Of a stretch of 38,671 nucleotides of DNA, positions 18,422-27,964 are shown piece by piece; the first letter of the stretch is position 1, and every line of letters begins with the position of its first letter. Location: assembly GCA_001567185.1 (NCBI GenBank), contig LNFR01000010.1, positions 1-38,671 of the forward strand. Direction: 5' to 3'. A program made the translations under genes and the position numbers. The notes below the pieces were generated by a model, which saw nothing but the letters and a program-made list of their open reading frames with translations, did not search any database and was not told where the DNA came from. The DNA comes from Bacteroidetes bacterium OLB12 (GTDB taxonomy: Bacteria; Bacteroidota; Bacteroidia; Cytophagales; Cyclobacteriaceae).

Positions 18422-21400
18422 TTACCGGATTAAGGTTACGGAGCCATTTTGGGTTTTTCCTCCCGCGCAGCTAATAACGTAAAAATATACACCAGCTGGA
18501 AGAAGTTTTCCATTGTAATAGCCATTCCACTCAGTATCATAGCCTCTGGACTCAAAAACCTTTACTCCTTGCCGGTTGTAAACCACAATATCACAGTCAG
18601 CTAACAGGTCGGCATTGGCAATATGCCAGGTTTCTGTGGCGGGGTCGCCTTTGCCATTTGGCGAGAATGTGTTTAGCGGCTTGGCAACCGGATCTTCTTC
18701 CCGCACAACCAAAGTTACCTCCGAGGATGCAGTAAGTCCTTCATTATCAGTTACAGTTACTACAAAAGAATAGGTTCCGGCTGCCAGGTCGGTCAGGACT
18801 AATTCATTTGTGTTATCGGTAGTAACCGTTGTGGCCGGACCTTGTAGTTGAGACCATGCAAAGACGTCAATAATTCCATCCGGGTCTTCAGCCACCGCAA
18901 CCAGCGTAATGGAGTTAACAGGGAGTTGAATCATCTGATCATCGCCTGCAGAAACTACCGGTGGTTGGTTAGGCGGGTTTTCCGGAAACACGATAACAGT
19001 AGCATCATCTGTAGCGGTTAGTCCGCCATCATCCGTTACGGTTAAGCGGAACAGGTACGTTCCTGCAATAAGATTAGAGGCGGTTAACGTAGTGGTAAGC
19101 GGGTTGGTTAAAAACGCAGGCGGGCCTGAAACTTTAACCCACGAGGTGCTGGCTACAGTTCCGTCATCCGTGGCAGAACCAACCAAAATGGCCGTGTTAT
19201 TGGGTAGCAATACGTTCACATCAGGGCCCGCATTCGCAACAGGAGGTGTATTAATATCAGCTGGTAAAACCAATACGGTTACCTGGTCACTACCAGTGTC
19301 TCCATCGTTATCCGTAACGGTAAGTTGGAAGGTATAAGAACCATCCACCATGTTACTTAGTGAGAGGGTGTTGGTATTTTGATTAGCAAGTACAACGGTA
19401 GGCCCGCTAATTTTAGTCCAGGCATAGGAAGCAATTGTACCATCCGGATCTAATCCTAAACCGGGTAATGTGGTGCTGTTGGTTGGCAGCTTAATTGTTT
19501 TATCACTGCCTGCGTTTGCAGAAGGCGGTTGATTGACAGTTGCTGCATTTACCGTAACCTTTATTTCATCAAAAGCAGTTGCTCCTTTATCATCGGTAGC
19601 AGTAAGGCGGAAGATAAACACACCTTCAGTCAGGCCGTTGATGGTAGGAAGCAATCCGGTATCATTAATAAAGGTAGTTCCTGCGGGCCCGCTTACTTTT
19701 GTCCAAAGTACACTAGCCACAGTGCCATCGGCATCAGTAGCCGTACCTGTCAGTTGCACACTGTTGGTTGGTAAGAACACAACGTGGTCGGCTCCTGCGT
19801 CAACAACCGGGGGTTGATTGACAGCTGCCGGGTTTACCGTTACAGTAACCTGATCGGTAGCAGTAGCACCATCGTCATCCGTTACTTCCAGTTCGAATAT
19901 GTAAATACCCTGTACCAGATTAGTAAGCGATAAAGCAGGTGCATTGGTAGCGCCTGCAGTAAAGGTTGGGCCTGATAACTTGGTCCATGCATAGCTGGCA
20001 ATAGATCCGTCAGGATCGCTACCCGATCCATTTAAGGTAGCGGCATTGGTTGGCAGGGTAATGGTGATGTTTGTACCTGCATTGGCTGTTGGCAACTGGT
20101 TTACAGAAGCTCCGTTTACAGTTAAAGTCATCTCGTCTGTTGATGTAGCCAGGTCTTCATCCGTTACGTTTAATCTGAAAACATAAACACCCTCTACCAG
20201 GTCTGAAACGGAAAGGGTAGCGGTTGTTTCATTAGCCAGAGTAGCTGCCGGGCCACTCACTTTAATCCAGTTGTACGTAACAATGGTTCCATCGGGGTCA
20301 CTTCCGGCTCCAAATAATGTTGTGCTGTTTGTGGGCAGCGTAAGGATAATATCGGCTCCGGCATTAGAAACAGGTGGTTGGTTTACTACAGCCGGCAATA
20401 CCGTTACGGTTACATCGGCTTGGGCAGTTGCACCCAGGTTATCTGTTACGGTTAACCGGAAAGTGTAAGTGCCTTCGAGCAAGTTGGAGAGGGAAACAAC
20501 CGGTGTGTTTTGATTTGTTAAGACAACCGTTGGTCCACTTACTTTAGACCACAGGTAACTGGCAATCGAACCATCCGGATCAGAGCCTGATCCGGTGAGG
20601 TTTAGTGAGTTTTGCGGAAGGCTGATAGTTTGATTTGAACCGGCACTAACAATGGGTACCTGGTTTACAGCAGCCGGGTTTACGGTAAGGGTTACGTCAT
20701 CCAGGCCCGTGGCTCCGTCATCATCGGTAACTGTGAGTCTGAAAATATAGGTACCGGCTACCGCTCCGCTAACAGTGAGTGAACTGGTATTGGCATTGGT
20801 TAAGGTAATGGCTCCTCCGCTAATCTGTGTCCACTGATACGAAGCAATTGAACCATCCGAATCCAAACCTGATCCTACAAAGTTTGTTGAGTTTGTCGGG
20901 AGCGTTATAGATTGATCGGCCCCTGCATTGGCGATTGGTGTTTGGTTGGTTGCAGATTGCACCACAACGGTAACGTTATCAAACGCGGTAGCGCTTTCGT
21001 TATCTGTTACCGTTATTTTGAATATATAGGTTCCTGCAACCAGATTACTTACATCCAGTGTAGCAGTGGTAATTCCACTCATTGTTGGACTGGAAGGGCC
21101 TGAGGTGTTTGTCCACAGGTAGTTGGCAATGGAACCATCCGGATCTGAAGCAACAGCCGTTAGCGTGGTCGAGTTGGTGGGGAGCGTAATGGTAACATCA
21201 TTGGATGCTACTACTACCGGAGCCTGATTCACATTTGTAACGGTTACCGTTACTTCATCACTTGCGGTAGCGCCTAAATTATCAGTTACGGTAACACGGA
21301 ATACATATACACCTTCTAACATAGCAGTTACAGCAAGTGTTTGTGTGGAGCTACCCGAAAGGGTGGCACTGGGCCCGGTTACTTTTTCCCACAAATAGGT

Positions 21401-23653
21401 TGCAATGGTACCATCGGGGTCGTTCGCGGTAGCCGAAAGGTTAATATTGTTAACAGGCAAGGTGATCGCCTGATTGGCGCCAGCGTCAACGGTTGGCGAT
21501 TGGTTAACCACAGCTGGGTTTACAGTAATCGAAACATTGTCGGTTGCGGTTGCTCCCAGGTTATCGGTAACGGTAAGGCGAATCAAATACGTTCCTGCAA
21601 TCATATCGCTAATCGTTACCACATTGGTATTTTGATTTGTTAATGTGGCGGTGGGGCCTGAAAGTTTGCTCCAGCTATAACTAGCAATTGTGCCATCCAG
21701 GTCATTGGCAGTACCGGTTAAAACCACCGAATTAACAGGAAGGGTAATCGTTCTGTCTGGCCCGGCATTGGCAAATGGGGCTTTATTGGTAGCAGGGTTA
21801 ACAACAGTAACCGTTGCGGTTGCAGTTCCGGTTGCACCGTCATCGTCTGTTACGGTAAGCCGGAAGACATAGGATCCTTGAAGCAGGTTGCTAACCGTTA
21901 CCGTAGGATTGGTTGCATTGGTAAATGTGGCTGTTGAGGGTCCACTTACCTGTGTCCAGGCGTAGGATGCAACGGATCCGTCTGCATCGGAACCCGACCC
22001 GATGAGGTTGGTTGAATTAGTGGGTAAAGTTACCGTAACATTACCTCCGGCATTTGCAACGGGGGCCTGATTCGAGTCTATAACCGTAAGGGTTACCTGA
22101 TCGCTGGCTGTGGCACCTGTATTATCGGTTACGGTAAGCCTGAAGACATAAACACCTGCCGTAAGCCCCGAAACAGAAAGCGTGTTGGTATTAATGTTGG
22201 CAAGTGTAGCGGTCGGGCCACTCACTTTTTCCCACAAGTAAGTTGTTACGGTTCCATCGGCATCTGTACCACTGCCGGGTAATGTGGTTGAACTGGTGGG
22301 CAGGTTAATTGATTTGTCAGGCCCGGCATTGGCAACCGGAGCCTGGTTGGTAGCGGCAGGGTTAACGGTTACGGTAACATTATCTGAACCTGTTGAACCT
22401 AAATTGTCAGTTACAGTTAGTGTAAATACATAGGTGCCCGCCACTAAACTACTCAGCGATAAAGTAGCAGTATTTTGTCCGTTAATTGTGGCTGTAGGCC
22501 CGCTTACTTTTGTCCATGCATACGAAGCAATTGACCCGCCAGAATCTGATCCGCTACCCGTTATGGTTAATGAATTGGTTGGAAGGGTAAGGGTGCGATC
22601 CGGACCGGCATTGGCAACCGGGTTTTGGTTTCCTGAAACTACAGTTACTTTAACCAGGTCTGAATTTGTTTGCCCCAGGCTATTTGTAACCGTTAGCCGG
22701 AATGTATATACACCGGTAATCAGGTTGCTAAGCGAAACTGTTATAGAGGAAGCATTGTTTATTGTGGCAGACGGGCCAGATACTTTAACCCAGTCATACG
22801 AAGTAATCGTTCCGGATGAAGTAGAAGCAACACCTGTAATGTTTACAGAATTGGTTGGCAGATTTAATACTACATCGAGGCCTGCACTCACAGATACACC
22901 ACCTTTCCGAAACCCCATCATCCACTCAAACACATTGGGCGTATGAAGTGAGTTGTCGGTACGGTAGGCAAAATTCCACGCATTGTGGGCAACATTGGGA
23001 TAAATGGTAAGTATAGGTGCGGGGTTAGGAGCAGGAACACAGGCGTTAATTGCATTAATCATGTTTACAGTTCTTGCCATTGGCACAACACCATCTTTAT
23101 CACCATGCGAGGCCCAGATGGGGATATTATTATTCGCATAAATGCAAGCTTTGGAAAGAGTATTATAACCACCGCATACAGGAACTGCGGCAGCGACCTT
23201 TTGAGGATAGGTGGCCACGTATTCCCAGGTGCCTCCTCCGCCCAGGCTCAGGCCGGTGAAGTACATTCGGGACGGATCAATTCGGAGATAACTTCTGGCA
23301 TGTTCTACTACCTCATCTATGTACGAGGACGGCCAAACTCCGTAGGAGGATTTAAGTTGGGGTGAAATAAGGATGAAGGGAAATTTATAACCATCGCGAA
23401 CAGACCGTGGAGGGCCGAGGTTTGCTATTTTAGCAAGTTCTGTGGTTCCATTTCCTCTTTCGCCCATCCCATGAAAGAAAAATACAACAGGGTATAAGTC
23501 TGTATTTGACTCATAACCGGGGGGCAGGTATTCGTAATAACCTATTTGATTCTGGGGTGTTAATCGTGCTGTTTGATTTTGGCCGATTGCCGACAATGAG
23601 CTTACTATCGCAAAAATTGCGAATAAAAGACTTCTTGTGGATGGTTGAGTCAT
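18422..23653 (-). CDS. Giant T9SS protein C: esterase-like head, 15 PKD-like repeats, type B sorting domain
   Basis: This is a complete 1743-residue protein. Residues 1-25 are a signal peptide (ending SAIGQ). Residues 30-245 or so are an alpha/beta-hydrolase with VVFFFHGMGERG, elbow GLSLGGGG (about 141), an acid in SHGDKDG (about 187) and His in PNVAHNAW (about 222). From about residue 255 to 1650 there are 15 consecutive PKD-like repeats of roughly 93 residues, each with a form of ANAGxDxTITLPTNS, DPDGSIASYxWTKVSGP and TYxFRLTVTDNxGATA. The end, NTFSPNGKGDP, DIVVYNRQGVKVFES, W-N-G-Y-Y-N-G, LPAGVYFYVI and GSVTLIR, is the gliding-motility/type B T9SS sorting domain. It would form a long surface fibre with a distal hydrolase head. 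A PorP/SprF gene follows 7 bases downstream, the expected dedicated partner. Confidence 0.9.
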   Translation of the reverse strand: MTQPSTRSLLFAIFAIVSSLSAIGQNQTARLTPQNQIGYYEYLPPGYESNTDLYPVVFFFHGMGERGNGTTELAKIANLGPPRSVRDGYKFPFILISPQLKSSYGVWPSSYIDEVVEHARSYLRIDPSRMYFTGLSLGGGGTWEYVATYPQKVAAAVPVCGGYNTLSKACIYANNNIPIWASHGDKDGVVPMARTVNMINAINACVPAPNPAPILTIYPNVAHNAWNFAYRTDNSLHTPNVFEWMMGFRKGGVSVSAGLDVVLNLPTNSVNITGVASTSSGTITSYDWVKVSGPSATINNASSITVSLSNLITGVYTFRLTVTNSLGQTNSDLVKVTVVSGNQNPVANAGPDRTLTLPTNSLTITGSGSDSGGSIASYAWTKVSGPTATINGQNTATLSLSSLVAGTYVFTLTVTDNLGSTGSDNVTVTVNPAATNQAPVANAGPDKSINLPTSSTTLPGSGTDADGTVTTYLWEKVSGPTATLANINTNTLSVSGLTAGVYVFRLTVTDNTGATASDQVTLTVIDSNQAPVANAGGNVTVTLPTNSTNLIGSGSDADGSVASYAWTQVSGPSTATFTNATNPTVTVSNLLQGSYVFRLTVTDDDGATGTATATVTVVNPATNKAPFANAGPDRTITLPVNSVVLTGTANDLDGTIASYSWSKLSGPTATLTNQNTNVVTISDMIAGTYLIRLTVTDNLGATATDNVSITVNPAVVNQSPTVDAGANQAITLPVNNINLSATANDPDGTIATYLWEKVTGPSATLSGSSTQTLAVTAMLEGVYVFRVTVTDNLGATASDEVTVTVTNVNQAPVVVASNDVTITLPTNSTTLTAVASDPDGSIANYLWTNTSGPSSPTMSGITTATLDVSNLVAGTYIFKITVTDNESATAFDNVTVVVQSATNQTPIANAGADQSITLPTNSTNFVGSGLDSDGSIASYQWTQISGGAITLTNANTSSLTVSGAVAGTYIFRLTVTDDDGATGLDDVTLTVNPAAVNQVPIVSAGSNQTISLPQNSLNLTGSGSDPDGSIASYLWSKVSGPTVVLTNQNTPVVSLSNLLEGTYTFRLTVTDNLGATAQADVTVTVLPAVVNQPPVSNAGADIILTLPTNSTTLFGAGSDPDGTIVTYNWIKVSGPAATLANETTATLSVSDLVEGVYVFRLNVTDEDLATSTDEMTLTVNGASVNQLPTANAGTNITITLPTNAATLNGSGSDPDGSIASYAWTKLSGPTFTAGATNAPALSLTNLVQGIYIFELEVTDDDGATATDQVTVTVNPAAVNQPPVVDAGADHVVFLPTNSVQLTGTATDADGTVASVLWTKVSGPAGTTFINDTGLLPTINGLTEGVFIFRLTATDDKGATAFDEIKVTVNAATVNQPPSANAGSDKTIKLPTNSTTLPGLGLDPDGTIASYAWTKISGPTVVLANQNTNTLSLSNMVDGSYTFQLTVTDNDGDTGSDQVTVLVLPADINTPPVANAGPDVNVLLPNNTAILVGSATDDGTVASTSWVKVSGPPAFLTNPLTTTLTASNLIAGTYLFRLTVTDDGGLTATDDATVIVFPENPPNQPPVVSAGDDQMIQLPVNSITLVAVAEDPDGIIDVFAWSQLQGPATTVTTDNTNELVLTDLAAGTYSFVVTVTDNEGLTASSEVTLVVREEDPVAKPLNTFSPNGKGDPATETWHIANADLLADCDIVVYNRQGVKVFESRGYDTEWNGYYNGKLLPAGVYFYVISCAGGKTQNGSVTLIR
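18700..22895 (-). repeat. Tandem array of 15 PKD-coding repeats (about 280 bp each)
   Basis: Inside gene C the same roughly 93-residue PKD-like unit occurs 15 times in a row. The copies are related but not identical: conserved ends such as NQxPVANAG, LPTNS, DPDG and RLTVTD recur with different internal residues. This suggests old duplication with divergence rather than a recent copy burst. Repeat number could still vary between strains by recombination, and short-read assemblies may collapse it. Confidence 0.85.
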
Positions 23654-23703
23654 ACAAATCTAAGGTTTAAGTAAGTCCTTACAGGTGGGGGAATTACAAA
23701 CAT

Positions 23704-23734
23704 TAAATGTAAGAATTTGAAAAAAGGTAAACAA
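23704..23734 (-). promoter_or_regulatory. Possible promoter of giant protein C
   Basis: On the minus strand TTG (23734-23732) is followed after 20 bases by TACATTTA (23711-23704), a 7-of-8 match to the Bacteroidota -7 box TAnnTTTG at about the expected distance from a -33 TTG. It lies in the 160-base gap before the start of gene C, about 50 bases upstream of the ATG. The region is AT-rich, so a chance match is possible. Confidence 0.3.
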
Positions 23735-23813
23735 TTGATTAGGGGGCGTTTTGGTATTATTGCCCGTAACCGCTAAAAATTGACCTGATTTAACAAAAAA
23801 CAGGGAAGTGCGG

Positions 23814-24728
23814 CTATTTTTTTTCTGGCCTCGGCTTGATATCCAGGCGATAGATATTGCCGCCCAGGATATCAAATTCCTTCTCATCGACTACATACAG
23901 CAAAGTATTATCGCGAAAGGCTATTCCAGCTTTGTGTGTAAAGTGAGGTAATTGTAATATTTCGATATTACCTTTTGAAAAAAGATGATTTTTAAAATTA
24001 GTTATCAGCCAGATTTTATCATGGCCAAGCAACGCCAGCATTTTCTTATCCGGGCTTAAGGCAGCGTCTGTTATCCATGATTCTGTAAGGCTTCCTTTTC
24101 CTGTAAAAATACTATCAACCAACATTGCCTTATGAGTTCCTGGTTCTGGAGATACCTGGTAAATCCTGGTAAATCCTGTGTTTGGATTTGTTCTGTTTTT
24201 TGTAAAAATGTATAAAAAACCCTGGTTGAAGATCAATGCATCTGAGTCGTAATTTTTTTTATCAGGAGTTGGAGGAAAATCGGTTTGATTAGCATAGGAA
24301 AATCGAATCAATTCTCCTTGTGTAATTTTTTCTGAAATGGTATGCAACGGCTTAATCTTGATAATGGTAAGATATTTACGATCGTTTTTGTTATTTCCAA
24401 TGGCTCCAATGTAAATATTGCCAAGGGAATCGGTTGTTATGGCTTCCCATCCAATATTGTTATGGTTCAAATGAATGGCTTTGATTACGTTGCCCAGCGT
24501 GTCAAAGCAATACAAGACAGGAAGCCGGTCATCATTGTGACTCCACAAAAAGCCATCCTTATCAATATAAAGTCCGGATGCTTCTTTTAGAATGGGCGGG
24601 ATTTTTCCAATGGTTCTGAATTCTGTTTCGGTTAATGAGGTGATTTTATTTTTTGCCTGGGCAAAACAGCGTTGCGTAGCACTACCACCCATTAGTATAA
24701 AGAAAAGCAAGAGCACCGGATAATTCAT
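23814..24728 (-). CDS. Secreted beta-propeller-like protein
   Basis: A 304-residue protein with a signal peptide (residues 1-23, ending RCFAQ). It has the pattern EASGLYIDKDGFLWSHNDDR followed by NIGWEAITTDSLGNIYIGAI, DALIFNQGFLYIFTKN, ITDAALSPDKKMLALLGHD and AGIAFRDNTLLYVVDE. These repeated strand-turn motifs with SGL and HND resemble SdiA-regulated-like or related secreted propellers of Bacteroidota. No catalytic residues can be assigned. It begins 21 bases after the stop of a glycosyltransferase and is probably the last gene of the glycan operon. A 160-base gap separates it from gene C. Function unknown; propeller fold likely. Confidence 0.65.
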   Translation of the reverse strand: MNYPVLLLFFILMGGSATQRCFAQAKNKITSLTETEFRTIGKIPPILKEASGLYIDKDGFLWSHNDDRLPVLYCFDTLGNVIKAIHLNHNNIGWEAITTDSLGNIYIGAIGNNKNDRKYLTIIKIKPLHTISEKITQGELIRFSYANQTDFPPTPDKKNYDSDALIFNQGFLYIFTKNRTNPNTGFTRIYQVSPEPGTHKAMLVDSIFTGKGSLTESWITDAALSPDKKMLALLGHDKIWLITNFKNHLFSKGNIEILQLPHFTHKAGIAFRDNTLLYVVDEKEFDILGGNIYRLDIKPRPEKK

Positions 24729-24749
24729 ACTAAAACTTAATAATAAAAA

Positions 24750-25886
24750 TTATGCCACCGCAGATTTTTGGTAAACTTCTTTATAAATCTCCAGGGTTTG
24801 TCTTGCATTTTTATCCCAGCTAAAATCCTTAACACGCTGATATCCGTTAGATATTAAGCGCGCTTGTAGGGAGGGATCGCTTAGTAAAGTATCAATGGCC
24901 TGTGCAATACTTTCTGGGTTCAATGGGTTTACTAAAAGTGCGGCATCATTCACTATTTCAGGCATAGCCGATGTGTTTGAGGTGATGATGGGTGTTCCGC
25001 AGGCCATTGCCTCCAATAATGGTATGCCAAAACTTTCCCGTAGGGAAGGATACAGGAAAATTTTTGCTAACGTGTAGATAGCCGGTAGCGATTGATTAGG
25101 AACATAGCCGATTATTTTGATGTGGTGAGTCAAGGCTGGATTGATTTTATTAATCAAACGATCGAGGTATGGTTTGTTAATATCCAGGATGACTAGCTTT
25201 GGCGGATCTGGCATTTTCTCAATAAGGAATGAAAATGCTTTTAAAGTCCCCACCAAATTTTTTTTAGGATCTGTATTTCCCAGGTAGAAGATAAAATTAT
25301 CCGGGAGACTAAATTGTTGTTTGGCAGAAGTTAATAGAGCTGCGTCAGTCAGTTGTTTGAAAGAGTTGTTTATTGCATTGTAAACGGTGTGTGGTGTCAG
25401 TTTTGGAAACCGGGCACCAATTACCTTCTTTTCAAAATCAGAAACGGTGATTATTTTTTTTGCCCTCCTGATGATAAGCGGCACCACTATTCTTCTGTAG
25501 AGATTTCCAAAGATTTGGTAAAGAGATCCCTTAAATGGATCAATCCGCTCCAGGTAAATGATGTCGTGAATAGTTACTACCATAGCCATTGACAAACTAA
25601 TTGGAGCTGTATTGCTGGTGCAATGCAATAAATCCAGTTGATACCGTTTTGCTAATCTTCTTAGGAGAACCTGTTCCCACCAGGCATAAGGATATTTTTG
25701 AGTAACAATAATTTTAAAATTCTTTGTTTCTCGTAAACATGAACGGTCTTCATCGTTTTTCACGAAAATCAAATACTCGTTTACAGTATCAATTTCTTGC
25801 AGCGCCCGGATCAGTTCAAGTGCTACAATATCCATTCCGTGTTTGTTTCTACGGAATAAGCGTTGTGCCTCGATTCCTATCCTCAT
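24750..25886 (-). CDS. Glycosyltransferase family 4 (GT-B fold)
   Basis: About 378 residues from ATG 25886 (MRIGIEAQRLFRRNKHGMDI), the normal N terminus for this group. A longer frame to 26039 exists, but those 51 residues lie inside the upstream gene and do not look like protein. The C-terminal GT4 domain has FIFYLGNTDPKKNL, the acceptor/donor loop LYPSLRESFGIPLLEAMACG with the EX7E motif, and MPEIVNDAALLVNP. N-terminal strands such as VVTIHDIIYLE fit family members that transfer mannose or related sugars. The start overlaps the 3' end of the preceding GT2 gene by 38 bases, showing tight translational coupling. Donor and acceptor are not predictable. Confidence 0.85.
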   Translation of the reverse strand: MRIGIEAQRLFRRNKHGMDIVALELIRALQEIDTVNEYLIFVKNDEDRSCLRETKNFKIIVTQKYPYAWWEQVLLRRLAKRYQLDLLHCTSNTAPISLSMAMVVTIHDIIYLERIDPFKGSLYQIFGNLYRRIVVPLIIRRAKKIITVSDFEKKVIGARFPKLTPHTVYNAINNSFKQLTDAALLTSAKQQFSLPDNFIFYLGNTDPKKNLVGTLKAFSFLIEKMPDPPKLVILDINKPYLDRLINKINPALTHHIKIIGYVPNQSLPAIYTLAKIFLYPSLRESFGIPLLEAMACGTPIITSNTSAMPEIVNDAALLVNPLNPESIAQAIDTLLSDPSLQARLISNGYQRVKDFSWDKNARQTLEIYKEVYQKSAVA

Positions 25887-26784
25887 AATGAGCGGGGTTA
25901 CTGAAATGCCAGGTAATTGCTTTATAAAAAGATTGAAGGTGTTTCCATTCGCCTTTAAGGAGATAAACCAGTGCATTTTTTGGTAGCGTAATAAACATGA
26001 AATAAACAATGAACACCAACTGCTGATGGAAGTTCGCATTTCTCCGTATAAACAAAATTCTGTTTCGGTTAAGGTAGTAGGTTTTTAATGTGCTTGTTTT
26101 TCCGGTTGTCATAGATTCCTTGTGATGGATAAGCGCACCCGGGTCATAGTAAATCTTATATTTTTTGCGCTTCATAATCTCACACCAATCCAGCTCTTCA
26201 TAATATAAAAAGTAATTATCGGGCATCACACCAATGTCTTTAATTATGGCGGCCGGAACCATCATTCCTCCTCCATGTGCATAAGAAGTTTCAGAGAGTT
26301 CATTATAGCGGCCATTATCCAGTTCCTTGTTTCCCCGCATGGTAGCCCTTGCGGTAAAAAAATTCATTGGATTATACCCGGCATATTCGATTATACCGGG
26401 ATGAAAGTAGTAATGAAATTTCGGACTTACGGCACCTGCATCGGGGTGAGCTTGTAGCGTTCGGACTAATTGCTCAATTGCACCGGAGGTTATTTCTGTA
26501 TCGTTGTTAATAAATAGCAGGTAAGCTCCATTGGCTTGCGCTATCCCCAGGTTATTTCCCCCGGCAAAACCCAGATTGCTAGCACTTCTTATTACTTTTA
26601 CTTCCGGCATTATGGCACACAGCTCATTTGTGGGATCTTGCTGAGACGCATTGTCCACCACGATTACCTCAAGGTTTGGATACGGATGTTTTTGAATAGA
26701 TCTTAAAAGATCGAGCGTTACAGGTGTACTGTTATAGTTTACTGTTATAAGTGAAACAAGGGGTGTGCTACCTGGAGTCGTCAT
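25849..26784 (-). CDS. Glycosyltransferase family 2 (rhamnosyltransferase-like)
   Basis: About 311 residues from ATG 26784 (MTTPGSTPLVSLITVNYNS). A GTG at 26805 would add seven residues, but the ATG gives the standard start just before VSLITVNYN. GT-A motifs are VIVVDNASQQDP, NLGFAGGNNLGIAQANG, the metal-binding FINNDTEI and EELDWCEIMKRKKYKIYYDP. This is the wbbL-like group of GT2 enzymes that add deoxyhexoses such as rhamnose to lipid-linked glycans. A hydrophobic segment near the C terminus (LVFIVYFMFITLP) suggests membrane association. The start overlaps the end of the preceding gene by 17 bases. Confidence 0.85.
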   Translation of the reverse strand: MTTPGSTPLVSLITVNYNSTPVTLDLLRSIQKHPYPNLEVIVVDNASQQDPTNELCAIMPEVKVIRSASNLGFAGGNNLGIAQANGAYLLFINNDTEITSGAIEQLVRTLQAHPDAGAVSPKFHYYFHPGIIEYAGYNPMNFFTARATMRGNKELDNGRYNELSETSYAHGGGMMVPAAIIKDIGVMPDNYFLYYEELDWCEIMKRKKYKIYYDPGALIHHKESMTTGKTSTLKTYYLNRNRILFIRRNANFHQQLVFIVYFMFITLPKNALVYLLKGEWKHLQSFYKAITWHFSNPAHYEDRNRGTTLIP

Positions 26785-27952
26785 TTTGAAAAACGCTATC
26801 GACACCCGTTTTGGTGTGGGTGGTATGAATAAATTTATTTGCTCCTTTCATTCTGAAAAATGCCTGGATCATTTTGATGAAAGCAAGCGGAATTGAGAAT
26901 ATTGCAATAATCAATTTCTTACTATAAAGTTTACGAGGTATAGATATGAGTAAACAGATCACATAAAGAGCGGTAAGTGGCCACCAATAGATTGAATGAT
27001 TACTTCGGAATCCTGTTGAAATAACAGGAATGATAAATAGTAAACCGAGCAAAATTAACCGGGGTGGAAAAAGGTTATTCAATACGGTGAAATTATAGAA
27101 TGAAAGATTCCCTTTAAGAAGCATCCGGTGTCCCAATCCGAAGTAGTCGATAAACGACTTTACCTGTGCATACAACCACCTTCTTCTTTGATTTTGGAAT
27201 GCGGCCGGGTTGTCGATCTTTTCATCGTAAACCAATATACCTTCTATATATAGTATTTTGATATTCCTTTTTGCCAGTTCAAACTGAATCTCACGGTCTT
27301 CATAAACGGATTCTATTTTTGAAATAATATCCTTTAACAGGGTGTAGTGGAAGGCCATTCCTGAACCTATCAAGCTTGAAGATAGCCCGAACGCATTATG
27401 TCCTTTCCGGAAAATATGATTATTAATGGCTTCGCTGCATGCATCCAGCAAGGAAAAAGAGGTATCTGTATTTTTTGCTACCCGTTGTGTTTGAATAGCA
27501 CGCACCTCGCCTTGCAAATAGTAATTCAATTGGGTTAAGAAATCAGGGTGTACCACGTTGTCTGCATCTAAAATCACTACGTTATCATATTTTTCTGGTA
27601 AAGAATTGAACGCAAAATTTAACGATTTGGCTTTTGAGCTTTTATCAAACTTTGGTTCGAGTAAGATGATAGGTAGGGTAGAAAGCTTTTGAAGGGTTTC
27701 AGGTTGGAAAGAATCCGCAATAACTACAATATCAAAGAGATCTTTAGGGTATTCTAATTTTGTAAGTTGTTGCGCTACATGAAAAATAACAGAGTCTTCC
27801 TTGTAACCGGGTACAAAAACGGCAAACTTCTTTAATACAGGGTTTTTACTTTTTGCTGGTACTTTATACAGATGGCCTGCAACACAAAGTATTACTGAGT
27901 ACAACACAGCTAAAGCCAGGTAGAAATAGATGATGTATTCAATAAAATACAT
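26768..27952 (-). CDS. Membrane glycosyltransferase family 2, processive type
   Basis: A 394-residue protein with one N-terminal transmembrane helix (residues 4-26) and several C-terminal ones from about 285. Between them is a GT2 domain with VFVPGYKED, the DxD metal site D129-A-D131-N, VYEDREI and the QNQRRRW motif, a version of the Q/RxxRW signature of processive synthases such as chitin, cellulose or hyaluronan synthase. It could extend or add a repeating sugar directly at the membrane. It starts 12 bases after the preceding GT4 gene. Chain product and processivity are inferred from motifs only. Confidence 0.85.
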   Translation of the reverse strand: MYFIEYIIYFYLALAVLYSVILCVAGHLYKVPAKSKNPVLKKFAVFVPGYKEDSVIFHVAQQLTKLEYPKDLFDIVVIADSFQPETLQKLSTLPIILLEPKFDKSSKAKSLNFAFNSLPEKYDNVVILDADNVVHPDFLTQLNYYLQGEVRAIQTQRVAKNTDTSFSLLDACSEAINNHIFRKGHNAFGLSSSLIGSGMAFHYTLLKDIISKIESVYEDREIQFELAKRNIKILYIEGILVYDEKIDNPAAFQNQRRRWLYAQVKSFIDYFGLGHRMLLKGNLSFYNFTVLNNLFPPRLILLGLLFIIPVISTGFRSNHSIYWWPLTALYVICLLISIPRKLYSKKLIIAIFSIPLAFIKMIQAFFRMKGANKFIHTTHTKTGVDSVFQNDDSR

Positions 27953-27964
27953 AGCTAATGATAA

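Noticed and set aside
18700-22895. Regularly spaced repeats that could suggest a CRISPR-like array
   Set aside because: The period is about 280 bases, the units are coding and diverged, and they translate to PKD domains.
22434-22946. Plus-strand open frame of 170 codons inside gene C
   Set aside because: Antisense shadow of the hydrolase-PKD region. The same antisense pattern recurs at other PKD repeats, as expected from repeat periodicity rather than from a gene.
23655-23662. Perfect -7-like box TAGATTTG next to the start of gene C
   Set aside because: It ends one base before the ATG, so transcription would begin inside the coding sequence and lose the start and signal peptide. It is probably a chance match.
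25887-26039. N-terminal extension of the last GT4 gene by 51 residues
   Set aside because: It overlaps the coding sequence of the upstream GT2 gene and is unlike GT4 N termini. ATG 25886 gives the standard start MRIGIEAQ.
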